54,487 nucleotides of DNA from contig NZ_JADPKY010000077.1 of the NCBI RefSeq assembly GCF_023074185.1, forward strand, positions 1-54,487, read 5' to 3'. The translations under genes and the position numbers were made by a program. Positions 27,149 to 36,194 of this stretch are shown here, piece by piece (position 1 is the stretch's first letter; each line of letters starts with the position of its first letter). The notes beneath the pieces were generated by a model. The model was given only the letters and a program-made list of their open reading frames with translations, made no database searches and was not told where the DNA came from. Origin of the DNA: Bradyrhizobium sp. 132. GTDB lineage: Bacteria > Pseudomonadota > Alphaproteobacteria > Rhizobiales > Xanthobacteraceae.

Positions 27149-27919
27149 ATGCCCTCCCACGATTTCCGCGGCCCCCGCCTATTCGTCGACGCCCCCCTTG
27201 CCCAGGACGGCAGGGTCGAGCTCGACCGAGATCAGGCCAATTATCTCGGCAATGTGCTGCGGCTTGCCGCCGGGGCCGAGGTCTTGGCGTTCAACGGCCG
27301 CGACGGCGAGTGGCAGGCCGCCATTGAAGGCCGCAAGCGACCGGACGGCCTCGTCATCCTCCAGCAGACCCGGCCCCAGGACCGGCTGCCCGACCTCACT
27401 TACGTCTTCGCCCCGCTCAAGCATGCCCGGCTCGACTACATGGTGCAGAAGGCCATCGAGATGGGCGCCGCCACGCTTCAGCCGGTCCTGACCCGGTTCA
27501 CCCAGGCCTCCCGGGTCAATACCGAACGGATGCGCGCCAATGTCGTCGAGGCAGCCGAGCAATGCGGCATCCTCAGCATCGCCACTGTCGCCGAGCCGGC
27601 GCCGCTGGAGCGCTTCCTCAGCCAGCGCGCCGCCGGCAGGCTGCTGATCTTCTGCGACGAGGCGGCGGAGCTCGAAAACCCCATTCAGAGCCTGCAAGGC
27701 GCACGCGAGGCGGGACACGACCAAGGAAGAGTTGGCATCGACGTGCTGATCGGCCCCGAGGGCGGCTTTGCCGAAGAAGAGCGGGCGCTGCTGCTGCGGC
27801 AGCCGAAAATCCTGCGGCTGGCGCTGGGACCCCGGATCATGCGGGCCGACACGGCCGCGGTGGCGGCGCTGGCGCTGGTGCAGGCGGTGCTGGGCGATTG
27901 GGGCGGTGGGACTGCCTGA
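27149..27919 (+). CDS. rsmE: 16S rRNA (uracil(1498)-N(3))-methyltransferase RsmE
   Basis: 256 residues. A PUA-like N-terminus (HDFRGPRLFVDAPLAQDG ... NYLGNVLRL) and a SPOUT knot with LIGPEGGFAEEE and LGPRIMRADTAAVAAL, the two SAM-binding loops of the family. It methylates N3 of U1498 in 16S rRNA. Divergent from the 221-aa secreted protein gene; followed by hisZ. Confidence 0.95.
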   Translation: MPSHDFRGPRLFVDAPLAQDGRVELDRDQANYLGNVLRLAAGAEVLAFNGRDGEWQAAIEGRKRPDGLVILQQTRPQDRLPDLTYVFAPLKHARLDYMVQKAIEMGAATLQPVLTRFTQASRVNTERMRANVVEAAEQCGILSIATVAEPAPLERFLSQRAAGRLLIFCDEAAELENPIQSLQGAREAGHDQGRVGIDVLIGPEGGFAEEERALLLRQPKILRLALGPRIMRADTAAVAALALVQAVLGDWGGGTA

Positions 27920-28051
27920 TCCCGGCATTGGCCGACCGTTAAGCGATTGATCCTTTGGAGGTCGAAACCGCTTTCGGGCCATGCTAAGGCCTGCCGCAAT
28001 TCGCTTCCCTTGCTTGCCCTGCCCGGTTCCACCGGAACGATGGACCCCGAG

Positions 28052-29203
28052 ATGACCGCGACTGCCACCTCAAATGTTGCCGGCTCCGCCGCCTGGGCGG
28101 ACACGCTGCTGTTGTCATTCGCACAGGCCGGCTATGTCAGGGCCGAGCCCGCGATCCTGCAGCCGGCCGAACCGTTCCTGGACCTCTCCGGCGAAGACAT
28201 CCGCAAAAGCCTGTACCTGACCACGGACCTGTCCGGTGAGGAGCTCTGCCTGCGCCCGGACCTGACCATTCCGGTGGCGCGCGATTACCTCGCCTCCAGC
28301 CGCGCCGGCCAGCCGGCCGGGTTCAGCTATCTCGGTCCGGTGTTCCGCTACCGCAGCGGCCAGGCCAGTGAATTCCTGCAGGCGGGCATCGAATCGTTCG
28401 GCCGCCAGGACCGTGCCGCCGCCGATGCCGAGATGCTGGCGTTGGCGCTGGAGGCAACCGCGGCCTTCGGCGTCCGCGACGTCGAGATCCGCACCGGCGA
28501 CGTGGCGCTGTTCAACGCGCTGCTCGACGCGCTCGATCTCTATCCGGTCTGGCGCCGCCGCCTGGTCAAGGATTTCAACCGCAAGATCAGCCTGGAGCAG
28601 GATCTGGAGCGGCTGGCGGCCGCAACCCCTGCGACCCGCAGCGAATATGAGGGCGTGCTGGCAGCCCTGGCCGGCTCCGACCGCAAGGCCGCGCTGGCCT
28701 TCGTCACCGATCTGATGTCGATCGCCGGCACCACCAATGTCGGCGGCCGCACCACGGCCGAGATCGCCGACCGCTTCCTGGAGCAGTCGACGCTGAAGGG
28801 CGGCGCGCTGCCGCGCGAGGCCATCGCCGTGCTCAAGCGCTTCCTCGGAATCACCGGTAATCCCGACGACGCTGTCGCCGAACTGCGCGCGCTCACCACT
28901 GACGCGAAGCTGGACCTCGCTGCCGCTATCGACCAGTTCGAAAGCCGGGTCGGCTTCATGGCGGCGCGCGGTATCGACGTGAAGCAGACCCGCTTCTCGA
29001 CTGCGTTCGGACGCGGTCTCGACTATTACACCGGCTTCGAATTCGAGCTGCATCACCGCGGCAACGGCGCCGAGCCGCTGGTTGCCGGCGGCCGCTACGA
29101 CGGGCTCATGACCCAACTCGGTTCAATCGAGCCGATCCCTGCGGTCGGCTTCTCGGTCTGGGTGGACGCGCTGACCAGGATCGGCCGCAAGGTGGGAGCT
29201 TAA
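28052..29203 (+). CDS. hisZ: ATP phosphoribosyltransferase regulatory subunit HisZ
   Basis: 383 residues, related to the catalytic domain of histidyl-tRNA synthetase but without the anticodon-binding domain. Class II motifs: LRPDLTIPVAR (motif 2 region), LGPVFRYRSG, LQAGIESFG, and RGLDYYTGFEFELH near the end (motif 3-like). It activates HisG in the first step of histidine synthesis. ATG 28052 fits homologues; ATG 28040 is 12 bp upstream and also possible. Three bases separate it from hisG. Confidence 0.93.
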   Translation: MTATATSNVAGSAAWADTLLLSFAQAGYVRAEPAILQPAEPFLDLSGEDIRKSLYLTTDLSGEELCLRPDLTIPVARDYLASSRAGQPAGFSYLGPVFRYRSGQASEFLQAGIESFGRQDRAAADAEMLALALEATAAFGVRDVEIRTGDVALFNALLDALDLYPVWRRRLVKDFNRKISLEQDLERLAAATPATRSEYEGVLAALAGSDRKAALAFVTDLMSIAGTTNVGGRTTAEIADRFLEQSTLKGGALPREAIAVLKRFLGITGNPDDAVAELRALTTDAKLDLAAAIDQFESRVGFMAARGIDVKQTRFSTAFGRGLDYYTGFEFELHHRGNGAEPLVAGGRYDGLMTQLGSIEPIPAVGFSVWVDALTRIGRKVGA

Positions 29204-29206
29204 GTC

Positions 29207-30184
29207 ATGAGCGCGCCATTCGTTCTGGCCGTTCCCTCCAAGGGCCGCCTTCAGGAAAACACCGAAGCCTTCTTCGCCCGTGCAGGGCTCAAGCTGTCGA
29301 AGGCCGGCGGCGCACGCGATTATCGCGGCACGATTGCGGGCCTCGACCATGTCGAGGTCGCCTACCTCTCGGCGAGTGAGATCGCCTCACAATTGTCCCG
29401 CGGCGTGGCGCATCTCGGCGTTACCGGGGAAGATCTGGTGCGCGAGAACATTGCGGACGCCGACGAGCGCGTCGCACTGATCGAGGGGCTCGGCTTCGGT
29501 TATGCCGACGTCGTCGTGGCGGTGCCGCAGGCGTGGATCGATGTCCGCACCATGGCCGACCTCGACGACGTCACCACCGGCTTTCGTGAGCAGCATCACA
29601 TGCGGATGCGGGTCGCGACCAAGTTCATCAATCTCACCCGCACCTACTTCCAGAGCCAGGGCATCACGGATTACCGCATCGTCGAAAGCACCGGCGCGAC
29701 CGAGGGCGCGCCCGCGGCCGGCAGCGCCGAGCTGATCGTCGACATCACCACGACCGGCGCGACACTGGCCGCGAACGGGCTCAGGGTGCTCGACGACGGC
29801 ATCATCCTGCGCAGCCAGGCCAATCTGGTGGCGTCGAAAGATGCCGACTGGTCACCGCAGGCGCGGGAGACCGCGCGCGTCATCCTGGATCACATCGCGG
29901 CGCGGGCGCGGGCCAACAAATACCGCGAGGTCCGCACCCGCTTCCGGCAGTGCGACGCCGCCATGCTCACCGAGGCCCACGAGCGCTTCGGCGTCGAAGC
30001 CCCTTTCGGCGGGCCGACCTCGTCAGGCATGCTCACGCTGCACTGCCCGCCGGGCCAACTCTATGCACTCGCGAGCTTCCTGCGCGCGCATGGCGCCGAG
30101 ACCGTCTCGGTGGTTTCGCTGGATTACGTGTTCGACCGGGAGAACCCGCTGTTCGCCAAGCTCGAGGCATTCCTGCGGCAGTGA
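29207..30184 (+). CDS. hisG: ATP phosphoribosyltransferase catalytic subunit HisG (325 aa)
   Basis: 325 residues. Type II phosphoribosyltransferase-like fold: [58 protein letters not shown] (the PRPP loop). The C-terminal ~75 residues ([25 protein letters not shown]) resemble the HisG_C regulatory domain of long-form enzymes, yet hisZ, the partner of short-form enzymes, is directly upstream. GGGAG at the hisZ end is its ribosome site, so the pair is co-translated. Confidence 0.95.
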   Translation: MSAPFVLAVPSKGRLQENTEAFFARAGLKLSKAGGARDYRGTIAGLDHVEVAYLSASEIASQLSRGVAHLGVTGEDLVRENIADADERVALIEGLGFGYADVVVAVPQAWIDVRTMADLDDVTTGFREQHHMRMRVATKFINLTRTYFQSQGITDYRIVESTGATEGAPAAGSAELIVDITTTGATLAANGLRVLDDGIILRSQANLVASKDADWSPQARETARVILDHIAARARANKYREVRTRFRQCDAAMLTEAHERFGVEAPFGGPTSSGMLTLHCPPGQLYALASFLRAHGAETVSVVSLDYVFDRENPLFAKLEAFLRQ

Positions 30185-30271
30185 GCCTCAGGTCCGTTCA
30201 GCGTAGCGACAGCAAACGGCAGCTACCATATGCTGTTGAGATGACCTTGAACGCCTCTGGAACCTTGATCG

Positions 30272-31318
30272 ATGACGCTGGGCTCTGACGTTTCCGGCAT
30301 GACGACCACCGCGGCGAGCGCCGCCGCGAAGGGACTGTCGATTGTCGTCCCCCTCTACAACGAGGCGGCCGGCCTCGCCGCCTTGCACCAGCGCATCTGC
30401 GAACTCGCCAAGACCCTGCGGCAACGCTATCGGCTCGGCTGCGAAATCGTCTATGTCGACGACGGCAGCGCGGATGCGACGCTGGCGATCGCCCACTCGC
30501 TGCCTGCCGACGCGGTCGACGTCCAGGTGGTCTCGCTGTCGCGCAATTTCGGCAAGGAGGCGGCGCTGATGGCCGGCCTCGACCATGCCCGCCTCGGCGC
30601 GGTGCTGTTCATGGATGGCGACGGCCAGCATCCGCCGGCGCTGGTCGAGCAGCTGGTGCGGCACTGGATCGAGGACGGCTATGACGTTGTCTATACCGCC
30701 AAGGCGCATCGCGACAACGAGCCCTTCCTGCGGCGGCTCGCCGGGCGCGGCTTCTACGCGCTGATCAATTGGGGTGCCCGCCAAAAGATCCCGGAGGACG
30801 CCGGGGACTTCCGCTTGCTGTCGCCGCGGGCGGTCGCGGCTCTCAGGCAGCTGCCGGAACGCAACCGCTTCTTCAAGGGTCTCGCGAGCTGGATCGGCTT
30901 CCGCCAGATCCGCGTCGATTACGAGCCCGCGCCGCGCACCCATGGCGTGACGACCTTCAGCGCCGCGCACCTGCTGGGTCTTTCGATCGAAGGGGTGACC
31001 TCGTTCTCGGTGGCGCCGCTGCGCTTTGCCAGCCTGCTCGGCGTGATCCTCGCCGGCGGCGCCTTCCTGTTCGGCATCTCGATCCTTTGGGAGGTCTTGA
31101 CCACCGGCAAGCAGGTGCCCGGCTATCCCTCGCTCGTGATCGGCCTGATGACAATCGGCGGCGTGCAGCTCATCATGATCGGCATCGTCGGCGAATATAT
31201 CGGCAAGATCCTGTCCGAGCTGAAGGCGCGCCCGATCTACTTCGTTGCCGAGCACAGCGAAAAGCATTTCGAGACCGACAAGGCCGACGACGCCTCGAAG
31301 AGGACGGCGGCCGAATGA
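30272..31318 (+). CDS. GT2 polyisoprenyl-phosphate glycosyltransferase (ArnC/GtrB-like)
   Basis: 348 residues. The GT2 catalytic domain begins SIVVPLYNEAAGL, has VDDGSADAT, and FMDGDGQHPPALV with the metal-binding Asp; the DFRLLSPRAV segment is typical of DPM1/GtrB enzymes. Two C-terminal membrane helices (LLGVILAGGAFLFGI; VIGLMTIGGVQLIMIGIVGEYIG) follow. It should move a sugar from a nucleotide donor to undecaprenyl (or longer) phosphate. It overlaps the YdjC-type deacetylase by 4 bp. ATG 30299 is an alternative start. The sugar is unknown. Confidence 0.9.
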   Translation: MTLGSDVSGMTTTAASAAAKGLSIVVPLYNEAAGLAALHQRICELAKTLRQRYRLGCEIVYVDDGSADATLAIAHSLPADAVDVQVVSLSRNFGKEAALMAGLDHARLGAVLFMDGDGQHPPALVEQLVRHWIEDGYDVVYTAKAHRDNEPFLRRLAGRGFYALINWGARQKIPEDAGDFRLLSPRAVAALRQLPERNRFFKGLASWIGFRQIRVDYEPAPRTHGVTTFSAAHLLGLSIEGVTSFSVAPLRFASLLGVILAGGAFLFGISILWEVLTTGKQVPGYPSLVIGLMTIGGVQLIMIGIVGEYIGKILSELKARPIYFVAEHSEKHFETDKADDASKRTAAE

Positions 31319-32160
31319 GCGCGGCCGCGAGTCCGCGGCGGATCTGGCTCTGCGCCGACGATTACGGCATCAGCCCGGGCGTCAATCGCGCCATCCGCGA
31401 CCTGATCGAGCGCGGCCGTCTCAACGCCACGTCGGTGATGATGGTGGGACCTGCGATCGAACGCAGCGAGATCGAGGCGCTCCAGGCCGCGGCGAAGGCG
31501 AGCCCACGCTGCGCGATCGGATTGCACGTGACATTGTCCGCGCCGTTCCGGCCGCTCACCATGCATTTCCGCCCGCTCGACGGCGACATGTTTCTGCCGT
31601 TTCCAAAGCTGCTGCGCGCGGGCCTTGCGCGAAGGCTCGACCGTGAATTCTTTCGCAACGAGGTCAAGGCGCAGCTGGCAGCCTTCGCGAAAGCGTTCGG
31701 GCGCGCGCCTGACTTCGTCGACGGCCATCAGCATGTGCAGCTCTATCCGCAGGTGCGCGACGGCTTTGTCGACGCGGTCGCCGAAGCCGCGCCAAAAGCC
31801 TGGGTGCGCCAGGGCGGCCGGGACCTGCCGCTTATGCAGCGGCTGGCTTCACCAAAAGCCATGGTGCTCGATATCCTCAGCGCGCAATTCCGCCGCCGCG
31901 CCGGCAGTGCGGGCCTCAGCTTCAATCCCGGCTTCGCCGGCGCCTATGATTTCACGCAGGCGGCCGATTTCGGTGCATTGATGCGGCAATTTCTCGAAGG
32001 CCTGCCCGATGGCGGCCTCATCATGTGTCATCCCGGCTTCGTCGACGAAGTCCTTACCGGCCTCGACCCGATGACGGATGTCCGCGAGCGCGAACACGGT
32101 TATCTCGCCAGTGAAGCCTTTGCGCGCCTGCTAACGGACAGCGGCGTCACGCTGGGATGA
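31315..32160 (+). CDS. YdjC/ChbG/HpnK family carbohydrate deacetylase
   Basis: 281 residues from ATG 31315 (ATGA overlap with the glycosyltransferase stop). Metal-binding ADDYG near the N-terminus (residues 14-18), GLHVTLS, DGHQHVQLYP and the late CHPGFVDE are the YdjC fold markers. YdjC enzymes remove N-acetyl groups; the related NaxD acts on undecaprenyl-phosphate amino sugars for lipid A modification. Coupling to a GT2 of the ArnC type suggests the same logic here, which is inference. HpnK (hopanoid-associated) is an alternative name for this family. Confidence 0.88.
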   Translation: MSAAASPRRIWLCADDYGISPGVNRAIRDLIERGRLNATSVMMVGPAIERSEIEALQAAAKASPRCAIGLHVTLSAPFRPLTMHFRPLDGDMFLPFPKLLRAGLARRLDREFFRNEVKAQLAAFAKAFGRAPDFVDGHQHVQLYPQVRDGFVDAVAEAAPKAWVRQGGRDLPLMQRLASPKAMVLDILSAQFRRRAGSAGLSFNPGFAGAYDFTQAADFGALMRQFLEGLPDGGLIMCHPGFVDEVLTGLDPMTDVREREHGYLASEAFARLLTDSGVTLG

Positions 32161-32288
32161 AATCGGCGAAAAGGCCGACCCCGCGAGGCAGCTTGTCGCA
32201 TACCGAAATTTAATCCGGCCGGCACTGTTGGGGCCACAATGGAACCCTACATCTGCCTCGTGCTTGTTTTGCGCGAGGGAGACTGACC

Positions 32289-33131
32289 ATGACGCCGCAG
32301 GAACGCCAGCTCGTCGACGAGCTTTTTGACCGGCTTTCGAAACTGGAAAACGCACCGCGCGACCCCGACGCGATCGCCGCAATCTCCGACGGCCTGCGCA
32401 AGGCCCCCGGCGCCATCTATGCGCTGGTGCAGACCGTGCTGTTGCAGGACGAAGCCCTGAAGCGGGCCCATGCCCGCATCCAGGAACTGGAGGCGGGGCA
32501 GGCGCCCGAGCAGGCGCAGTCCGGCGGCTTCCTGGATACCATGCGCGACACGCTGTTCGGCGGGGGCCCGTCGCGCGGCTCGGTTCCGAACGTGCCGCAG
32601 CGCGACTCGCGCCCTGTCTGGAACAGCGGCCAGGCGACGCAGCCGGGTCAACCGGGATATGGCCAGCCGCCTTATGGGCAGGCTTCTGGCCAAGGTCCAG
32701 GTCAACAAGGTCCGGGTCAAGGTCAGGGCTATGGTGCCCCACCAGTCGGCGGTGGCGGCGGCTCGTTTCTCGGCACGGCGGCGGCAGCCGCAGCCGGCGT
32801 CGTCGGCGGCTCGCTGCTGCTCTCCAGCATTCGCGGCATGATGGGCGGATCGCACCAGCAGGCCTTCGGCGACACCAATGTCACGGGCGACCGCAGCCCC
32901 TGGAGCGGTAGCGACCAGTCCGGCGGCTCGCTCGCGCGCGACGCCGGTCTCAACGACATCGGCTCGGGCAATCGCGAGGATTCGCGTCAAAACTTCGCAG
33001 ATCAGGCGTCGAATAACGATCACAACGACAACGATCAGAATAACGATCAGAATTACGACGACGACAATGTGGACGTTGCCGACGACAGCGACTTTGGCGA
33101 CGGAGACGACGGCGGCAGCGATTACGCCTGA
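32289..33131 (+). CDS. DUF2076 domain-containing protein
   Basis: 280 residues. The N-terminal helical domain MTPQERQLVDELFDRLSKLE ... YALVQTVLLQDEALKRAHARIQELE is the DUF2076 hallmark. A Gln/Gly/Pro-rich linker, a Gly/Ala hydrophobic segment (FLGTAAAAAAGVVGGSLLLSS, about residues 156-176) and an Asn/Asp-rich acidic tail follow. Often annotated as a periplasmic ligand-binding sensor; the hydrophobic segment suggests membrane association. Ends 20 bp before the group II intron 3' end. Confidence 0.85.
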   Translation: MTPQERQLVDELFDRLSKLENAPRDPDAIAAISDGLRKAPGAIYALVQTVLLQDEALKRAHARIQELEAGQAPEQAQSGGFLDTMRDTLFGGGPSRGSVPNVPQRDSRPVWNSGQATQPGQPGYGQPPYGQASGQGPGQQGPGQGQGYGAPPVGGGGGSFLGTAAAAAAGVVGGSLLLSSIRGMMGGSHQQAFGDTNVTGDRSPWSGSDQSGGSLARDAGLNDIGSGNREDSRQNFADQASNNDHNDNDQNNDQNYDDDNVDVADDSDFGDGDDGGSDYA

Positions 33132-33190
33132 CACTGTTCTGCCCGGCCTCAATCGGGATAGGGGGACGCCTCGCGGCGTCGCCCCTCCCA

Positions 33191-33225
33191 CACCACCGTA
33201 CGTACGGGTCCGTATACGGCGGTTC
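33191..33225 (-). ncRNA. Group II intron domain V
   Basis: A 35-base minus-strand hairpin: GAACCGCCGTATACG pairs with CGTACGTACGGTGG-type sequence, with a small bulge and a loop at GGACC. It has the size and pairing of domain V, the catalytic heart of group II ribozymes. Confidence 0.75.
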
Positions 33226-33231
33226 GGTGGA

Positions 33232-34609
33232 TTATGCGGGTCTCGGAGCCGCGATGGAAGCCAGGCCGAGTGACCTGAAGAAGACAGTTTGCAAGGCAAT
33301 GTTAAGCGCAGGGCTCGCCGCCAACCGCCAAGGGCCATGTGGGCTGCCGGCAGTTTGAGCCGCCAGATCCCGGCCGACACCACGGCGTCGCAGTTCGGCA
33401 AAGCGAGTGCGACCACGCTTCCACTGCTTCCAGGCGATGGCGCGCAACCGCCGCCTGATCCACTGATCGAGTGCGCTCAACACCGACGGGGTTTGGCAGA
33501 AGCCGAAGTATCCGCGCCAGCCGACAAGGTAAGTGGACAGCTCCTTGGCGATCTGTTCGAGGCTTCGTCCGCACGTGCGTCGCGTCAGCTCCCGGACTCT
33601 CGCTTTGAAGCGGGGTAATCGCCTGCGGTGCGATACGCCGCCGCGGCTCCTTCCCGCCTGTGAAGCTGAAGCCCAGGAACTTGCGGACGCTCGGCTTGGC
33701 AACCGCGCTCTTGGCCTTGTTGACCTTCAGCTTGAGGCGCTTTTCGAGGAACTTCTCGATGCCGGCCATCACCCGCTCGCCGGCCTTTCGACTGCGCACA
33801 TAGATGTTGCAGTCATCGGCGTAGCGCACGAAGCGGTGGCCGCGCTTCTCCAGCTCCTTGTCCAGCACATCCAGCATCAGGTTCGACAACAGCGGCGAGA
33901 GCGGGCCGCCTTGCGGCGTACCTTCCTCCGTCGCGCTGACCAGTCCCCCTTCCAGCACGCCCGCGGTCAGAAAGCCGCGGATCAGCTTCAGGAGGCGCTT
34001 GTCAGCAACCCGCTTGGCAACCAGCCCCATCAGGATGTCGTGGTTGACCCGGTCGAAGAACTTCTCCAGGTCGATGTCCACGACAAAGCCGTGCCCGGAC
34101 GCGATGTACGCCTGCGCCTGTTCCACAGCCTGATGCGCCGAGTGCTTCGGCCGGAAGCCGAAGCTCGTTCCGGAGAACGTTCCGTCCCAATCCGCCTGCA
34201 GCACCTGCAGTACCGCCTGTTGGATGAAGCGATCGAGCACCGTGGGGATGCCGAGCGGCCGAGTGCCGCCCGATGCCTTCGGTATCTCGACGCGTCGTAC
34301 CGGTTGCGGCTTGTAGGTGCCCTCCAGCAACTGGGCTCGGATCGTGGGCCAGTGCTCCTTCAGGTAGGTCGGCAGCTCATCAACGGACATGCCGTCGATG
34401 CCTGCCGCACCTTTATTGCGCTTCACTCGCGCCAACGCTTCCTTCAGATTCTCACGCTCGACCACTGCTTCCATCAACGGCCCTGCGACCGCCGGGCGTT
34501 CGAGACTGGCTTTCGCCGCACGTGCTTCGGCCTCTTGGGCGGCGGCCTTCGGGGCTTCACCCCTCGCTCCGGTGCCCAAGTTCAGTTCGATCTGTTTCTT
34601 CTGCCGCAT
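33232..34609 (-). pseudogene. ltrA: Group II intron reverse transcriptase/maturase, frameshifted
   Basis: RT domain from ATG 34609: IPKASGGTRPLGIP, DIDLEKFFDRVNHD, GTPQGGPLSPLLSNL and the catalytic FVRYADD are intact. After FLGFSFTGG...RRRIAPQAI the frame is lost at a run of four G (33612-33615, plus strand). Reading one base less restores RFKARVRELTRRTCGRSLEQ and the maturase domain (LVGWRGYFGFCQTPS) to a stop at 33232. Repaired length is about 458 residues; no HNH endonuclease domain. Either a real inactivation or a sequencing error in a homopolymer. Confidence 0.88.
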
Positions 34610-35033
34610 GGCTCGCACGAGATTACCGCTCTACTGGCCTCTTCCACCGTTCAGGCCTTCGGCAGCGCGCCGCCGCCTACTATGCCCTCGGCTGACTTCT
34701 GCACTGCGGTCAGGCCGCCTTGCGACGGCCTCAGTCCCGTTGCCGGGACACAGCACAGACCTCCCGAGGTAAGACCGACCGCCTTCACCGCACCCCCGCC
34801 GGATTTACCACCCCGGTCCTTGATGACTGCGGACTTCGCGATCAGTTGCTCGCTCGTCCGGCCGGGTAGGCCTCGTTATCCGGTGCTTGTCCATCGGGCC
34901 GCGGCTTTGCTCCACGCTGTCTTCAGACCCCACCTCACGATGACGCCCTTGCGCTTCGCTAATCCTTCGCCGCCATCAGGCTGGATAGAGGACTTCCACC
35001 TCCAAGCTGTCGTTCATACTCGGCACACAACAG

Positions 35034-35060
35034 AAACGGCCGCCCACGAGGCGGCCGTTT
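35034..35060 (-). terminator. Intrinsic terminator of the L,D-transpeptidase gene, intron target
   Basis: Minus strand AAACGGCCGCC-TCGTG-GGCGGCCGTTT, an 11-bp perfect stem, 21 bases after the stop at 35081. The usual T-tract is cut short by the intron, whose first base is five bases past the stem. Confidence 0.85.
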
Positions 35061-35080
35061 TAGTTTCGAGCGCGATGCGC

Positions 35081-35881
35081 CTACATCACCACGACCCGGG
35101 TGCCGACATTGACGCGGCCGTAGAGGTCGATGACGTCCTCGTTGCGCATGCGGATGCAGCCGGAAGAGACGTTGGTGCCGATGGTCCAGGGCTCGTTGGA
35201 GCCGTGGATACGGTAGAGCGTGGAGCCGAGATACATCGCGCGGGCGCCGAGTGGATTTTCCGGGCCGCCTTCCATGTGCCTGGGCAGGTCGGGGCGACGA
35301 GCGATCATTTCCGCCGGCGGCGTCCAGGCCGGCCATTCGCGCTTGGCCGTGATCGACTTCACACCGGACCAGGTGAAGCCGGGACGTCCGACGCCAATGC
35401 CGTAGCGCATGGCCTTGCCGTTGCCCTCGACGAGATAGAGGAACTTGTTCGGCGTATCGACCACCAGGGTGCCGACACTTTCGTTGCCGCTATAGTCAAC
35501 AAGTTGCTTCTCGAATCTCGGATCGAACTGACGCTGCCGCGGGTCGACTGCCTCCGGCTGCACGCCTGCGCCTTGCATCTGCGGCTCGCCCATCGGCGGC
35601 AGGCGGCGCTGGTCGTAATAGCCCGGCTGCTGCTGATACATCGGCTGCTGCGGAGCATAGGCCGGACCGCGGCCGGGCCCGTCACCGAACATGAACTCGA
35701 TGAAGCCGCCGCCCATGTTCGCGTTGGAGGCGACGCGCACCGGCGCCGGCGGCACCTGCGGCTGGTAAAATACCGCCGGCGGATCGTTCGGCACGCTATT
35801 ATCGAAGGCGCTGGCGCTGTTGGCGCCGGCCATGAAGGTGCAAGCGCTGCCGAGCAGCGCGACAGACATTTTTTTGAACAT
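35081..35881 (-). CDS. L,D-transpeptidase (YkuD family), secreted
   Basis: 266 residues. Signal peptide MFKKMSVALLGSACTFMAGA ending near ASA, then a Pro/Gln-rich linker (residues ~30-110) and a YkuD domain (KFLYLVEGNGKAMRYGIGVG). The catalytic motif is HGSNEPWTIGTNVSSGCIRMRNEDV: His, then Ser-Gly-Cys-Ile-Arg with SSGC instead of the commoner SHGC. It forms 3-3 crosslinks or attaches proteins to peptidoglycan in the periplasm. Divergent from cheZ. Confidence 0.92.
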   Translation of the reverse strand: MFKKMSVALLGSACTFMAGANSASAFDNSVPNDPPAVFYQPQVPPAPVRVASNANMGGGFIEFMFGDGPGRGPAYAPQQPMYQQQPGYYDQRRLPPMGEPQMQGAGVQPEAVDPRQRQFDPRFEKQLVDYSGNESVGTLVVDTPNKFLYLVEGNGKAMRYGIGVGRPGFTWSGVKSITAKREWPAWTPPAEMIARRPDLPRHMEGGPENPLGARAMYLGSTLYRIHGSNEPWTIGTNVSSGCIRMRNEDVIDLYGRVNVGTRVVVM

Positions 35882-36194
35882 CGACGTACTCTGTACTGTT
35901 TCGTCTAGTTACATTCGCCGTCGAACGCATCTGGCTGATCCGCGCCCTCGACGTGGTCAATAAAGAGCAAAAGCCGTTTCGTTTGGTAAACGGAGCCGGC
36001 GTTTCGATTCACCACGTCGCGAGCGGCGGGGCAATTTGGCGATCAGCGTTTATTTTCGGTGAACGGCGCGCACGGATGGTTAATTGCAGGTTTTCACGCC
36101 GTCGCACGCGACCGCACGACAGTTCCGGCTGTGAACTTCGTGTTAAATCGCTTCTGCCTAAAACGACGCGTGAGTGAGGTGGGGGGAGTTCTTG
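35882..36194. other. Divergent promoter region, ldt / cheZ
   Basis: 313 bp with no gene. It should hold both promoters; AT-richer stretches occur at 35885-35915 and 36040-36060. The end nearest cheZ has a run of seven G that includes its ribosome site. Confidence 0.4.

Larger units (their letters stand above)
33151..35028 (-). mobile_element. Group II intron (terminator-inserted), ~1.88 kb
   Basis: Minus-strand intron. The 5' end starts GTGTGCCGAG at 35028, just five bases after the L,D-transpeptidase terminator hairpin. Domain V lies at about 33191-33225 (AACCGCCGTATACGG ... CCGTACGTACGGTGG on the minus strand), and domain VI at 33153-33190 folds GGGAGGGGCGACGCC against GGCGTCCCCCTATCCC. 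The 3' boundary is at about 33151, uncertain by a few bases. Insertion right after a terminator hairpin is the habit of bacterial class C introns. It encodes a frameshifted reverse transcriptase. Confidence 0.85.

Noticed and set aside
28052..29203. Histidyl-tRNA synthetase (hisS)
   Set aside because: No anticodon-binding domain, too short, and directly coupled to hisG; HisZ fits better.
33533..35908. Plus-strand open frame of 791 codons through the intron and L,D-transpeptidase
   Set aside because: Antisense to the intron RT and to a clear YkuD gene; no motif or ribosome site.
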